Positions 44,691 to 56,783 of a DNA stretch of 64,000 nucleotides are shown piece after piece (position 1 is the stretch's first letter; each line of letters starts with the position of its first letter). The notes beneath the pieces are model-generated. The model was not told the origin of the DNA and searched no databases. It was given only the letters and a program-made list of their open reading frames with translations. This DNA is from Rhineura floridana (lineage: Eukaryota > Chordata > Lepidosauria > Squamata > Rhineuridae), in assembly GCF_030035675.1 (NCBI RefSeq), contig NC_084489.1, positions 69,593,365 to 69,657,364 on the forward strand, given 5' to 3'. The position numbers and the translations under genes are program-made.

Positions 44691-45141
44691 GTTATCCCAT
44701 CACCGGTCCATAATCTCACTTTAATAATGCTTTCCACCAATTTACCCAGAACAGATATTAAGCTGACTGGCCTATAATTTCCTGGATCACTTTTAAAATA
44801 TTGGTGTTACATTGGCTGCTTACCAGTGCTCTGCTACAGATGCTGATCTTGAGGACAAGTTACATATTTTGAGTTTTTTAAAGAACTCTCGGGTGGATAC
44901 CTTTTGGGCCCCATGATCTGTTACATTTTTTCATCTCTTGTCACCACAATTTGCCTCAGTGCTTTATATTCACTTCCTATGAAAGCAGATTCAGGCACAT
45001 CTTCCCTGGTGAACACAAATGCAAAGAATTCATTCATCTTCCCTGCAATCTCCTTTTCCTTCTTTAGTGCACCTTTAGCCATTATTGATTTTTGTCCAAT
45101 AACCTCCTTAGCCAGTTTCCTGCTTTTAATGTATTTAAAGA

Positions 45142-45612
45142 CAGGGCTGTGGAGTTGGAGTCGGGGTGTTGGAGTCGGAAGCAATTTTGGGTGGAGTCAG
45201 AGTCGGTAGAAGTGTACCGACTTCTGCTTCAAAATAAATTTTGATTGACAGTTTTTTTAAAATATAAATTCACAATGTCAAAGAAGCTTCCCATGAAGTC
45301 AGCTGTAGTTGAGCATATCACCATAACTCAGGATGGAAAACATTTTGTGTGTCAGTGTATGACACAGGACCTAGATGAAGACAAATGCTGTGATGCCAAG
45401 ATCAGCGCATATTTAGGCAGCGATTAAAATGCTCCTATGAGAGCTTCCAATTTAAAAAGACATTTACAGCCCTTTCCAGGGCTGTGGAGTCAGAATTGGA
45501 GTCGTGGAGTCGGAAGCAATTTTGGGTGGTGTCGGAGTCGGAGTCGAAGTCGGACAGTAGAAAAATAGAGGAGTTGGAGTCGAAGGTTTGGCGTACCGAC
45601 TCCACAGCCCTG
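45142..45612 (+). mobile_element. hAT element with BED-finger relic
   Basis: Ends CAGGGCTGTGGAGTTGGAGTC and GTACCGACTCCACAGCCCTG; perfect 8-bp duplication TTTAAAGA (45134-45141 and 45613-45620). Inside is a coding relic (see next entry). The left terminus is repeated in direct orientation at 45478, so 45478-45612 looks like a complete mini-element with both termini. Confidence 0.92.
45272..45480 (+). pseudogene. hAT transposase N-terminal BED zinc finger relic
   Basis: Reads MSKKLPMKSAVVEHITITQDGKHFVCQC...CDAKISAYLGSD, one stop, then APMRASNLKRHLQPF. A BED finger has an aromatic-rich start, C-x2-C, and H-x3-5-H. Here C-Q-C is followed by RASNLKRHL, the usual hAT spacing, with the final His changed. 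Only this N-terminal domain is kept; the catalytic domain is absent. Confidence 0.75.
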
Positions 45613-45860
45613 TTTAAAGATTTTATTAGTCTTTATATATCTAGCAATATTATCCTTTTTTTTTTGCATCCCTTATTGTCTGTTTGCATTTCTTTTGCCA
45701 AAGTCTGTGTTTCTTTTTGTTTTTATTTGGGCAAAGATTTTCCATTTTTGAAGGAAGCCTTCTTGCCTCAACCAGCCTCCTTCACTCTGCTCATTAAGCA
45801 AACTGACATCCTTTTAGCCCTGGTGGTATATTTCCTAATCTGCAGTATGTGATATACAGT

Positions 45861-46430
45861 CTAGCTGAGCTCCTGTTATTGTGGTTTTGAACAACCCACA
45901 ATCATTCTGGAGAGAACTGACCCTCTTCACTGTTCCTTTCAACTTCCTTTTAACTAAACCCTTCATTTTGATGGTGAAGGAGGATTTTCCTCTTTTGAAG
46001 TCAAATGTGATCATTTCCAACTGGTTCAACAACACTTAAACCTCACTAAGTCAAGGGTCACCACTCTGGTTGATTCTCTGACCAGCTGTTCTAGGACACA
46101 AAGGAAAGATTACTACATTTGGAGGCTTTTTAGTTTAGAGAAAAGTTGGCCTATTCTCCTTTGTCGTGACTGCCGTGTCCTCCCTAGTACCATCTACCAG
46201 CTCATCTAGACAAAGAGTGGGATATGCAACCATTGCACTTGGAAGATACAATCAATTGATTATTCACAGAGGTTCAATCAACTGATCATTTGCAGAGTGA
46301 ACAACTGGCTAGATTCAGAAGAAAAATGTTACAGTTGCTTCCAGTACTGGCTCATCCAAGGGATTCCAGCAAGTATCTCAGAATTAATTCCACAGTGATC
46401 CTGCCTGCGGAGGATTCTGAGGAAGCCATT
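45861..46430. other. Decayed CR1-like and unassigned sequence
   Basis: 45861-46080 may be further CR1 coding sequence on the minus strand; 46125-46160 (GGAGGCTTTTTAGTTTAGAG) resembles a CR1 3' region in the opposite orientation. Too diverged to assign firmly. Confidence 0.4.
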
Positions 46431-47212
46431 TTCTTTTCTTTTCTTTAATATTTACAGTTACATTTATTTACATTTGTATTTCAAGCGCAAATATACCAAA
46501 TAAGATGTACAGTTGTTCCACTGTCTTGATATTTGTTACACCAATATATGACAAATGGACTCCATCTGTCAGTGAACCGATTATCCTGTTGTCTACTCTC
46601 TGACCTCTTATATAATTTGTGAGATTTACAGTATTATATAAATAATATCCCAAAGCTTTATTATCCATTCATCCAATGTAGGCACTCTATTTTTTCCCAA
46701 TTCAATGATATGGCGATTCTAGCCACTGTCAAAAGATGTATAACCGAAGTACCAAATCTTTAATATAGCCACATAGTATAAACAGAGGATCTAGAGGTAG
46801 TTTATAGTCAGCGTTAATTTCAACTCGGCAATTATATCTAGCTAGAACTTCTTAATTTTAATACAAAACAAAAAAATGTGTTTCACATCTGCATTTATGC
46901 TCTTACACCTCCAGCAGGATCAGCGTTAATCTAAATCCATTTTAGTCTAGCTGGGGTTAAATAGCAATGGGAAATAAATTTATAGAACTTTTCTTTTAAA
47001 TTAACGTTCATGTCAGTTGAGAAACATTTCACCAAATCCATCTCCAAGCATTAGGTAATATTTGCTGTCCTAACTCCAGTTCCCATTTAGATTGAGATTT
47101 GTTGATGGAGGTGTCTAAATTTAAAAGAATCATATATATTACTTAGCATCTTTTAAAAATTTAAATCATAAGCTCCTCAAAAGGAGTTTTCCCCCTGAGC
47201 GGTCCATATATA

Positions 47213-48133
47213 CCATATATTCCGGCGTATAAGACGACTTTTTAAGCCAGGAAAATCTTCTCAAAAGTCGGGGGTCGTCTTATACGCCGGGTGCTGAAAA
47301 AGAGCGGGAAAATTAAGTAAAAAAAAAGCTGCAGCAGGAGTGGAAGCAGTCGCAGCCGCCGTCCAGAGAGACCGTCGCGGCGAGGAAGGCAATGCAGTGA
47401 GGCTCAAGAAGTTACTGCCGTGAGGAGGGAAGCCTCGGCAGAGCCTGAGATGAAATTGACTCGAAACGGCGTTACTGCCGTGAGGAGGGAAGCCTCGGCA
47501 GAGCCTGAGACGAATTGACTCGAAACGACCAGATACAGGAGGGAGAAGCCACAAAAGGCTCCCGGGGAGAACTTGGGCAAACGGGGGGTAACGGCAGGAG
47601 CTGCAGCCGCAAGCTCCCGCTGGGAATAGAGAGAACCGCAGCCGCGGTCTCTCTGATGGCCGTTAGACGAAAAACAGGAAAAATTAGCGACCCGGGTCAG
47701 GAAGAATCCCCCCCCCCAAGGGAGTTCCCCAGGAATAACAACAACGTTAGAAACAAGACAGAGGGAAGGGAAAAAACTTGGTAAACGCACAAGTAACAAA
47801 TCCTGCACACCCTGTCAGACAAATACACACAAAATACACACAGAGACTTAGCTAAGCTACGCTATAGGATCTCAATCTTGTTCATACGAAGGCAAGAATG
47901 AACTGGAGAGTGGGAAGGGCCTGATGCCCCTAGTCTTGACTTCAAAGACATTCTTGCCTTCGCACGATAGGCTTTGTATACAACAACCAGCCAATCGCCG
48001 GTAAGGTACATTGCTTGCATGTCATAAGCAGGGGTAGTCTTATACGGCGAGTATATCCCAAACTCTATATTTTAACTGGAAAAGTTGGGGGTCGTCTTAT
48101 ACGCCCAGTCGTCTTATACACCGGAATATACGG
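47213..48133. mobile_element. DNA transposon (CCGTATATTCCGGCGTATAA ends) with GC-rich payload
   Basis: 921 bp with terminal inverted repeats (CCATATATTCCGGCGTATAA left, complement of ACACCGGAATATACGG right) flanked by TA/TATA. The motif GGGGTCGTCTTATACGCC recurs subterminally at 47263-47291, 48083-48104 and in a variant near 48031. The interior is GC-rich and includes a 60-bp tandem duplication. No transposase frame recognised; superfamily uncertain. Confidence 0.75.
47409..47530. repeat. Tandem duplication, two 60-bp units
   Basis: GTTACTGCCGTGAGGAGGG... CTCGGCAGAGCCTGAGA...TTGACTCGAAAC appears twice in a row (from 47411 and 47470) with a few differences. Confidence 0.92.
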
Positions 48134-48514
48134 TATATCTATAAAAGTTTCAAAGCAATATACTTTAGTTGGAGGTACTGTAAAGTGGGAGGTTGAGATT
48201 GTTGCATTAAATCCCTTATTTTGTAATTTTTAAAATATTCCCATTAACAGGCTTGCCAATCTCAATTAGTCCATAGTTCTTCTATAAGGAAAAATTTCCC
48301 AAAAAAGTCTCATTCTTGTATCTCCTCATCATAGGTTATTGCTATTAACAAAGATAATCTGGGACTTAACTTCCTCTTTAACCTAGACCAAATTTCAAAA
48401 AGATTCTTTGTACAAGAATTTGATTTTATTACATCTCTGTCAGGTCTTGTGCAGTACCACAATATATTTCTTAGACTTGTTGAGATATTATTCTGTTCTA
48501 TAATATTGCATTAT

Positions 48515-50500
48515 ATAAGAACATAAGAAGAGCCTGATGGATCAGGCCAGTGGCCCATCTAGTCCAGCATCCTGTTCTCACAGTGGCCAACCAGGTGCCT
48601 GGGGGAAGCCCACAAGCAGGACCCGAATGCAAGAACACTCTCCCCTTCTGAGGCTTCCGGCAACTGGTTTTCAGAAGCATGCTGCCTCTGACTAGGGTGG
48701 CAGAGCACAGCCATCATGGCTAGTACCCATTGATAGCCCTGTCCTCCATGAATTTGTCTAATCTTCTTTTAAAGCCATCCAAGCTGGTGGCCATTACTGT
48801 GTCATGTGGGAGCAAATTCCATAGTTTAACTATGCGCTGAGTAAAGAAATACTTCCTTTTGTCTGTCCTGAATCTTCCAACATTCAGCTTCTTTGAATGT
48901 CCACGAGTTCTAGTATTATGAGAGAGGGAAAAAAACTTTTGTCTATCCACTTTCTCAATGCCATGCATAATTTTATACACTTCTATCATGTCTCCTCTGA
49001 CCCGCCTTTTCTCTAAACTAAAAGCCCCAAATGCTGCAACCTTTCCTCGTAAGGGAGTTGCTCCATCCCCTTGATCATTCTGGTTGCCCTCTTCTGAACC
49101 TTTTCCAACTCTAGAATATCCTTTTTGAGATGAGGCAACCAGAACTGTACACAGTATTCCAAATGTGGCCGCACCATAGATTTATACAACGGCATTATGA
49201 TATCGGCTGTTTTATTTTCAATACCTTTCCTAATTATCGCTAGCATGGAATTTGCCTTTTTCACAGCTGCCGCACACTGGGTCGACATTTTCATCATGCT
49301 GTCCATTACAACCCCGAGGTCTCTCTCCTGGTCGGTCACCGCCAGTGCAGACCCCATGAGTGTATATGTGAAATTCAGATTTTTTGCTCCAATATGCATA
49401 ATTTTACACTTGCTTATATTGAATTGCATTTGCCATTTTTCTGCCCATTCACTCAGTTTGGAGAGGTCTTTTTGGAGCTCTTCGCAATCCCTTTTTGTTT
49501 TAACAACCCTGAACAATTTAGTATCGTCAGCAAACTTGGCCACTTCACTGCTCACTCCTAACTGTAGGTCATGAATGAACAAGTTGAAAACTATAGGTCC
49601 CAATACTGATCCTTGAGGGACTCCACTTTCTACAGCCCTCCATTGGGAGAACTGTCCATTTATTCCTACTCTCTGCTTTCTGCTTCTTAACCAATTCCTT
49701 ATCCACAAGATGACCTCTCCTCTTATTCCATGACTGCTAAGCTTCCTCAGAAGTCTTTGGTGAGGTACCTTGTCAAACGCTTTTTGAAAGTCTAAGTACA
49801 CTATGTCCACTGGATCACTTCTATCTATATGCTTGTTGACACTCTCAAAGAATTCTAATAGGTTACTGAGACAGGACATTCCCTTGCAGAAGCCATGCTG
49901 GCTCTGCTTCAGCAAGGCTTGTTCTTCTATGTGCTTAGTTAATCTAGCTTTAATAATACTTTCTACCAGTTTTCGAGGGACAGAAGTTAACCTAACTGGC
50001 CCGTAATTTCCGGGATCCCCCTGGATCCCTTTTTGAAGATTGGCGTTACATTTGCCACTTTCCAGTCCTCAGGCACGGAGGAGGACCCGAGGGACGTTAC
50101 ATATTTTAGTTAGCAGATCAGCAATTTCACCTTTGAGTTCTTTGAGAACTCTCGGGTGGATGCCATCTGGGCCTTGTGATTTGTCAGTTTTTATATTGTC
50201 TATTAAGCCTAGAACTTCCTCTCTCGTTACCACTATTTGTCTCAGTTCCTCAGAATCCCTTCCTGCAGATGTTAGTTCAGGTTCAGGGATCTGCCCTATA
50301 TCTTCCACTGTGAAGACAGATGCAAAGAATTCATTTAGCTTCTCTGCAATCTCCTTATCGTTCTTTAGTATACCTTTGATTCCCTTATCATCCAAGGGTC
50401 CAATCGCCTCCCTAGATGGTCTCCTGCTTTGAATGTATTTATAGAATTTTTTGTTGTTGGTTTTTATGTTCTTAGCAATGTGCTCCTCAAATATGATTGA
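48515..50500 (-). mobile_element. CR1 LINE, 2 kb, RT domain to 3' end
   Basis: Left end is the 3' UTR (AAGAACATAAGAAGAGCCTG). Minus frames: 48720-48989 C-terminus (MIEVYKIMHGIEKVD...FKRRLDKFMEDRAINGY), 49013-49915 RT (see entry), 50069-50506 endonuclease-RT linker (EKLNEFFASVF, QIVVTREEVLGLI, GPDGIHPRVLKEL). The endonuclease is missing: 5' truncated. Frames are long, so this copy is younger than the other CR1 pieces. Confidence 0.93.
49013..49915 (-). pseudogene. CR1 reverse transcriptase domain
   Basis: 300 open codons: HGFCKGMSCLSNLLEF, motif A VYLDFQKAFDKVPH, motif [21 protein letters not shown], motif C KFADDTKLF (catalytic DD intact), then RDLGVVMDS and the thumb with [16 protein letters not shown]. 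It makes cDNA of CR1 RNA at a nicked target in intact relatives. Upstream and downstream parts lie in other frames, so the copy is not functional as a whole. Confidence 0.92.
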
Positions 50501-50689
50501 AACCAAGACATTAAATGTGTAAGCTTTGTAATTTCATAACATGTTTTTATAGAGAGTTTAATTTGGATAATACTACAGAATGGGGATGGGGTTTAGTTTG
50601 GATAATATCACAAAATCTAACAAAACTAACAGTATAAAATACCATTGAAAGACGCACCAATTTGTATCTGGATCACTCACAAATTAGGG

Positions 50690-50935
50690 TTATTGTTGTT
50701 ATGTGCTTTCAAGTTGATTACGACTTATGGTGACCCTATGAATTATTAGCAACTTACGACTTATGGCGACCCTATGAATTAGCGACCTCTAATAGCATCC
50801 GGTTCAGATCTTGTAAGTTCAGGTCTGTGGCTTCCTTTATGGAATCAATCCATCTCTTGTTTGGTCTTCCTGTTTTTCTACTCCCTCCTGTTTTTCCTAG
50901 CATTATTGTCTGTTCTAGTGAAGTAATTTCTCAAC
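50690..50935 (-). mobile_element. BovB LINE 3' UTR fragment
   Basis: TTATTGTTGTTATGTGCTTTC, then CAGATCTTGTAAGTTCAGGTCTGTGGC as at 5700-5735. The ACGACTTATGG-GACCCTATGAATTA segment is present twice in tandem (about 50717-50785). Confidence 0.9.
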
Positions 50936-51135
50936 AGGTAAAAAAATAATTAAGTGGTCCACCAAGACCATGAGCAGTTGTCAAGTGGTCCATGGGGAAA
51001 AAAATGGGAACCACTGCTATAATATATACTTGGAACAGATAAATATGATTAGTAGTCTGATCCATTGAGAGCTGCAATGGTTTACCACCCAGCACTGCTC
51101 TGTGCCAGAGAACTCATCAGACTTTCTACTTAGGT

Positions 51136-51264
51136 CAGGGATGGAGAACCTGTGACCCTGTAGATGTTGTTGGACTCCCATTGACCCCAGACAGCATGGC
51201 CAATGGTCTGGGGTGATGGGAGTTGTAGTCCTGCAGCATCGGGGGGGCAGGTTCCCCATCCCTG
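51136..51264. mobile_element. hAT foldback MITE
   Basis: CAGGGATGGAGAACCTG at the left, CAGGTTCCCCATCCCTG at the right (perfect complement except one base); flanks ACTTAGGT and ACTCAGAC agree at 5 of 8. Confidence 0.82.
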
Positions 51265-52990
51265 ACTCAGACAAATGCAGTATTGACAGTAGCTTTGGTG
51301 AGGTCCAAAGCTGACGCTACAACACGATTGCTGGCTCTGCTATCTTCATGCCCTGATAGATTTTGTTCAAGTGGGCTGTGTTTGAAGGCCCTTGATAGTG
51401 CAGTACACCAGTGAGTTCTGCTTTGCTAATTCAGGCTGCAGTTCTCTCATTGCACTTGTGCATAAATACAAGACAGGGCACCATTACTGCTAGTCCTTTT
51501 GTATTTCTGCCTTAACTCTGTAGCACTAGATCATTGGATGGGGCACTAAGTAGACATTTCATGTTTGCTATAGAAACAATAGTCTTGTAGCACATTAAAG
51601 GCTAACACATTTACTATGTCATACATTTTCATGGAACAGAGTCCACTTCTTTAGATATTTGCTTGTAGGTTATCTATCACAGGTAATTAGAAAAAAAAGT
51701 GAATTGTTTAGGTAATTCTGCCTGCTTTTTGTCTTAATGTTTCTGGCAGCGCTTATCAGTATCTTGCAGATTTGTGCAGAATTAGGCATCTGTTGTCCTA
51801 CCAAAACTGCCCTTCATTCTTTACTGTGGCTCATGTAGAACATTAATTTGAATTTAAGATTGTGCTGGTGGTTAGTTTGTGAGTTTTGTCCTCAAAATAA
51901 CAAACTGAGCTTATACATATATATATTATTTTAATGAATAAGCAAATAATTCTTTTGTAGGCCTACCAGGGCAACTATCTTCATACTTTTCTTTGAGTCG
52001 AAGAGGACTAGACGTTTCTTTCTCCCCTCCACCCTTTTAATATTGAAAGTGGCATTCTTCCACTTAGAAGAATAGGAAGAATGCCTAGCCAGAACAGGGC
52101 TGTATCTTAACACTTAAATTATTGCTAACTAGCAACACCAATTATGCCCAAAATCTCACTGGCTGCATTCAGAAATCAGTTTGTTCCATTTCCCCAACAT
52201 TTCCTTCCCTGATGATTTCCGTATTTTATTTGATTGTTCACATGATGTAAAAGCCAGTTCTGGAAATCTAGTGGAATATAGTGGAAATTTAGCGCTTATT
52301 TCCATGTTAATTGCACCAAGAAAAAAGCGTTTTGCAGCACCGTTAACCCAAAAAATCAAAGGAGAGAAGTGACAAAATTTGGAGTGGTATACTGGCATGC
52401 AGTTATTTCCTGCTGTTTTCATGGTGGAATCATGGGGGAACAGAAGTGCACATGTGCAGAAAGAGTGGGGAAGTAGCCACATGTCCAATGATATCCATTG
52501 ATGTGTCATACTACGCCCACCGGTATGAATGAAATTTAGCACGACATGGTGGTATATTGGTCAGAAAGCCACAGTTCCATAATGCAACAAGTACCGTAGT
52601 GTGAAAGTAATGTTAGAAATCAGGATAGAAGCGCTACCTTTATAATTAGTAAAACTAACGCAATAAACCCCATGTCTGAATGCAGCCACTGTTGTCATAA
52701 TGATTTTTGTTCAGCATTGCCTGTAGCATGTGTAGCTTATAACTGCATGGTTTTTTATTGCATGGGATCATTAGCAAACCGTTGTGTCTGCTTTTCCTCC
52801 ACCACTTGTTACTGATGAATTTCTGATGCTATAATAGAATAAGCTTGATCAAGTCTGTTACATTGCTATCAGATTTAAAGTATTTTTATGCCTTGGGAAG
52901 TCAACTGTATCATCGTCATATTGAAAGGGAAATAAAGCCACTTCATAATTGAGGTAATTCACAACTCATTTTGTGTCTGTGTGTGTGTGC
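51265..52990. other. Long repeat-poor intronic stretch
   Basis: About 1.7 kb with no recognisable transposon, exon or RNA gene. Confidence 0.5.
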
Positions 52991-52991
52991 G

Positions 52992-52992
<1 letters not shown>

Positions 52993-53028
<36 letters not shown>
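52993..53028. repeat. (TA)n microsatellite
   Basis: About 17 TA units following a GT run; likely variable. Confidence 0.95.
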
Positions 53029-53029
<1 letters not shown>

Positions 53030-54314
53030 CCCACAATTCTTAAGTAAACTTTAAGCAGTCTTATTTTAAAAGGAAATCATTTTAGTTTTTTGGGGAGAGC
53101 ATGTAGGAGGAAGGTATAAAATGTAATTACAACTCTCTAAAGTATAATTACGTGCTTACATTATTAAGGGAATTATAATATGGGCTGACACCAAGGAGCC
53201 GCCATAGTTGTTAATAGACTTGGGCAGATGTAATGCTTAATTGTGGTTAAGCAATTGGAAGGAGGGCCACAGGGTTGGATGGTGTCTTCTGAGCACAAAT
53301 TCTACACTGCAGTGAAGTGTGCAATTGACACTCGTTGTCAGGGTTTGTAACTAACTTGAAACCCTGGGTGTTTTTTTTTTTTGAAATCTTGGTTTCACTG
53401 CTGGTGCTGCCATTTAACTGTGGTTGAGGCCAGCAGGGGAATGGGCTGGGATCTGAGTTGGAGAACGGATGAGCTGAGGGAAGGGAGGGGATGATCCCAT
53501 AACCTATCCACAATTGCTTAACAATGAGTAAGCGGTTGGGAATGTTTGTGTGCTCCAGCCTATTTGTTGCCCTCATCTTCATTACCGGAAGAAGACAAAT
53601 GTCTCTGGCATCTTTTGTATGTCCTCTTTCTCTCCCCCTCCCCTGCCTTGTGCCATTGGTATGTCATGCCATTTTAAGGATCTGCCATCTTAGGCTAGAT
53701 TCATGTTTAGAAACACCCCCCCATTTTTTTGTTCTCTTTTTCCTTCAATTCAGTATAACATTCAAAGGTCAGCAGTCATTTTAACTTGTGTGTTTTCCCA
53801 TCTCCCTCCTGGCAAATGACTTGTCCACTGAGCAGTGCTTCTGTTTTCATAGACTTTTTAAAGGAGCCACACTGATGGAAGAATAAGCTGCCCATAACAA
53901 TGCAAACTTCATGGAGAAAATAATTTCCCATTTTATATTTTGGCTTACTGAATTTGGCAGCTGGGGGATTCTTCTCTTATTACCGTATTTATTGATTTCT
54001 ACAGTGTGCATGTTTCATTCCATATTTTTACATAATTAGAAGCTGCAGGCCTGCAGGGATTTCTGTGCATGATAGCCATGTTCAGACTGAGATGCTGCTT
54101 GGGTAGAAATAACTGTCCACTATAAATATCAGCATGAGTGCAGTTTTTAGAGTTTTTTTTAATTACAATGCAGGATCCAATTAACAGCTTCAGCAGACCT
54201 AGCTGTTCATGTATCTGCATATTTTGAGCGCCTGATATTCTCTTTGAGAGCACATGATGGTTACAGATCCTGGTGCTTTTGGCCCACTCTGACCTTTGCT
54301 TATTCACATAGCCA
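53029..54314. other. Unassigned intronic sequence
   Basis: About 1.3 kb; a T12 run near 53371; nothing else recognised. Confidence 0.5.
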
Positions 54315-54610
54315 GCAATATTATTTATTTAAATATTTATTGTTTAATGTGAAAATAGACTTCTAAAGTGGTTTATGGAGGGGAAGTCATTCTTTCAGGT
54401 AATCTGGTCCGGAGTTGTTTAAGGGTTTATATGTAAGTAACAAGACCAAGTTTCTCAGCACTAGTGTGGTGTGTGCCTGATAAGGGGTACAAGCCATAAG
54501 GAAAGCCCTACATAGAGTGCATTGCAGTAGTCTAAGCATAGATTAGCAGCACCTGAGATACAGTGGCCAAGCAATTCTTGTCCAGGAAAGGGCACTGTTG
54601 ATGCACCAGC
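54315..54610 (-). mobile_element. L2 LINE 3' fragment
   Basis: TTTATTTAAATATTTATTG tail, then GCCCTACATAGAGTGCATTG and CAGTAGTCTAAGC, the reverse complement of the L2 VGLPLKT region. Confidence 0.75.
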
Positions 54611-55079
54611 CTAATAATAATAATAATAATAAAAATGTATTACCCGCCCTTCACCCAAAGGTCCCAGGGCAGGTTACAACAGTTTTAAAATACATGATTA
54701 AAAACTGTTAAAAGCAACCTAAACAATATCACAGAAGATGGGGTGAGCCCTAAAAGTATACATCGCGGGTGTCGAAGGCCAGGGTAAAGAGGTGCGTCCT
54801 CAGCATTTGCCAGACGTCGTACAGTGGAGTTGCCAGACGCACCTTGGTGGGGAGGGAATTCCACAGCTTAGGGGCTGCCACAGCGAATGCCCTCTCCTGC
54901 CCTCCCCAAGCTTTTCAAGGTTGCAAGACTATGCAAAGGGCCCCCCTGCTGATCTCAACACATTTAGGGCTTTAAACACTAACATGAGCACCTTGAACTA
55001 GGCCTGGAAACAAACTGGCAACCAATGCAGATGTTTTAAAATAGGTTATATCAGTTCTAAAGGAAATAATAATAAATAA

Positions 55080-56505
55080 TAATAATAAATTTTATTTTTC
55101 AGCCGCCTATCTGTCCGGGTTAGGGACACTCTAGGCGACGAACAACAAGAATAAAAACAATACATATAGATCAACATAATCAAATTTTAAGCTAAAAAAC
55201 CATTCATTAATTCAGAACATAAATTAATCTGTCCCAATCTTGTAGGCCTGCCTGAACAGCCATGTCTTCAAGGCTCGGCGATAGCTGGACAGGGAGGGAG
55301 CATGTCTGAGATCGAAAGGGAGAGAGTTCCAGAGGGTGGGGGCACAACAGAGAATGCCCTCTCTCTGGTCCGTACCAGCCTAGCTGTTCTCACCGGTGGG
55401 ACCGAGAGAAGGTCTTGCGAGGCTGATCTCGTCAGGCGGCACAATCGGTGATTCTGGAGGCGTTCCTTCAGATATACTGGGCCGAAACCGTATAGGGTTT
55501 TAAAGGTCAACACCAACACCTTGAATTGGGCCCGGTAGACAACTGGTAGCCAGTGAAGATCTAATAACACTGGGGTGATATGATCCCAGCGACGGCTATG
55601 TGTAATCAAGCGTGCTGCCGCGTTCTGTACCAGCTGTAATTTCCGGACCGTTTTTAAGGGTAACCCCACGTAGAGTGCATTGCAGTAGTCTAAGCGAGAG
55701 GAGACCAGGGCATGTATCACCTGAGGGAGCAGGTAAACAGGAAGATAGGGACGCAGTCTCCGTATCAGATGTAATTGATACCAAGCTGCCCGGCTCACTG
55801 TTGTAATCTGAGCCTCCATGGACAACTGGGAGTCAAGTATGACCCCAAGACTGCGGACCTGGTCCTTCAGGGGTAAACTTACCCCATCAAGCATCAGGTC
55901 AGTAATTCCTAACTTCCTTTTATCTCCCACAAGTAATACCTCAGTCTTGTCGGGGTTCAGCTTCAGCCTATTCTCTCCCATCCATCCACTTACAGATTCT
56001 AGGCGCTTGGACATGGTATTCACAGCCAACTCCGGTGAGGACTTAAAGGAGAGATAGAGCTGAGTGTCATCTGCGTACTGATGGCACTGCAACCCAAAAC
56101 TCCTGATGATTGCTCCCAGCGGTTTCACATAGATGTTGAATAGCATGGGAGAGAGGATAGAACCCTGTGGCACTCCACAATGAAGAGGCCAAGGGTCTGA
56201 AACCTCATCTCCCAGTGCCACCCGTTGCTGCCTATCCGAGAGATAGGAACGGAACCACTGCAAGACAGTGCCTCCTATTCCTAATCCCTCTAGGCGGTTT
56301 AAAAGGATACCGTGGTCAACGGTATCGAAAGCCGCTGAGAGGTCCAGGAGGACAAGGAAGGTGTATTCACCCCTATCCAATGCCCTCCGCATATCATCTA
56401 CCAGAGCGACCAAGGCTGTTTCCGTACCATGACCAGTTCTAAAACCCGATTGGTATGGATCTAAATAATCCGTTTCCTCCAAGTGTGTCTGTAATTGTAA
56501 TCTGG
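55080..56505 (-). mobile_element. Young L2 LINE nested in an older L2
   Basis: Left end carries an AATAATAATAA tail and the L2 3' UTR (CAGCCGCCTATCTGTCCGGG). The minus strand is open for over 400 codons. The element is 5' truncated upstream of the RT fingers. On both sides the older L2 continues. Confidence 0.9.
55268..56505 (-). CDS. L2 reverse transcriptase and C-terminal region (open frame)
   Basis: About 410 codons of L2 sequence. Motifs in order: SGFRTGHGTETALVALVDD, motif A LLDLSAAFDTVDHG, motif B GVPQGSILSPMLFNIYV, motif C HQYADDTQLYL with the catalytic pair intact, LNPDKTEVLLVG, SLGVILDSQLSMEAQI, then LQLVQNAAARLITHSRRWDHITPVL and HWLPVVYRAQFKVLVL. The frame also runs on into the older L2 up to 56662 by chance. 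The endonuclease is missing, so it cannot transpose. An open frame this long marks a recent insertion. Confidence 0.92.
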
Positions 56506-56783
56506 TAAACTGGCTGCTGTATTTTATGCTAATTGAATTTTCCGAGTCATCTTCAAGGGCACCCCCACATAGAGCACACTGCAGTAATCCAGTCTGGAAG
56601 TTACCAGAACATGGCACACTGTGGCCAAGTCTTCTCTGTCCAAAAGAGGCCAAAGCTGACAAACTAGCTGGAGCTGGAAAAAGGCACTCTTAGCCACTGA
56701 GGCCACCTGAACCTCCAGTGACAGTGTTGGATCAAGGGGTACCCCCAGGCTGCGGATCTGTTGCTTCAAGGAAAGAGCAACCC

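Larger units (their letters stand above)
44695..45860 (-). mobile_element. CR1 LINE, endonuclease-RT linker region, split by hAT
   Basis: Minus-strand translation reads FKYIKSRKLAKEVIG, KEKEIAGKMNEFFAFVFT and YKALRQIVVTRDE, parallel to the 50.1-50.5-kb part of the larger CR1. The piece 45621-45860 continues upstream of it after the hAT insertion. Confidence 0.87.
46430..48500 (-). mobile_element. L1 LINE 3' part, split by a DNA transposon
   Basis: Minus strand encodes the ORF2 C-terminus in decayed frames: CWRCKSINADVKHIFLFCIKIKKF (near 46870-46925), DPLFILCGYIKD, then MDNKALGYYLYNTVNL and the A-rich 3' end at 46430. The interruption lies at 47213-48133. Confidence 0.7.

Noticed and set aside
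45272-45480. BED-finger frame as a domesticated ZBED-like host gene
   Set aside because: It lies between hAT termini with perfect 8-bp duplications, has a stop, and lacks splice signals or a catalytic-domain remnant.
55268-56662. 464-codon open frame as a host gene
   Set aside because: It contains all L2 RT motifs including YADDTQLYL and sits in an L2 with flanking L2 sequence; the last codons belong to a second L2.
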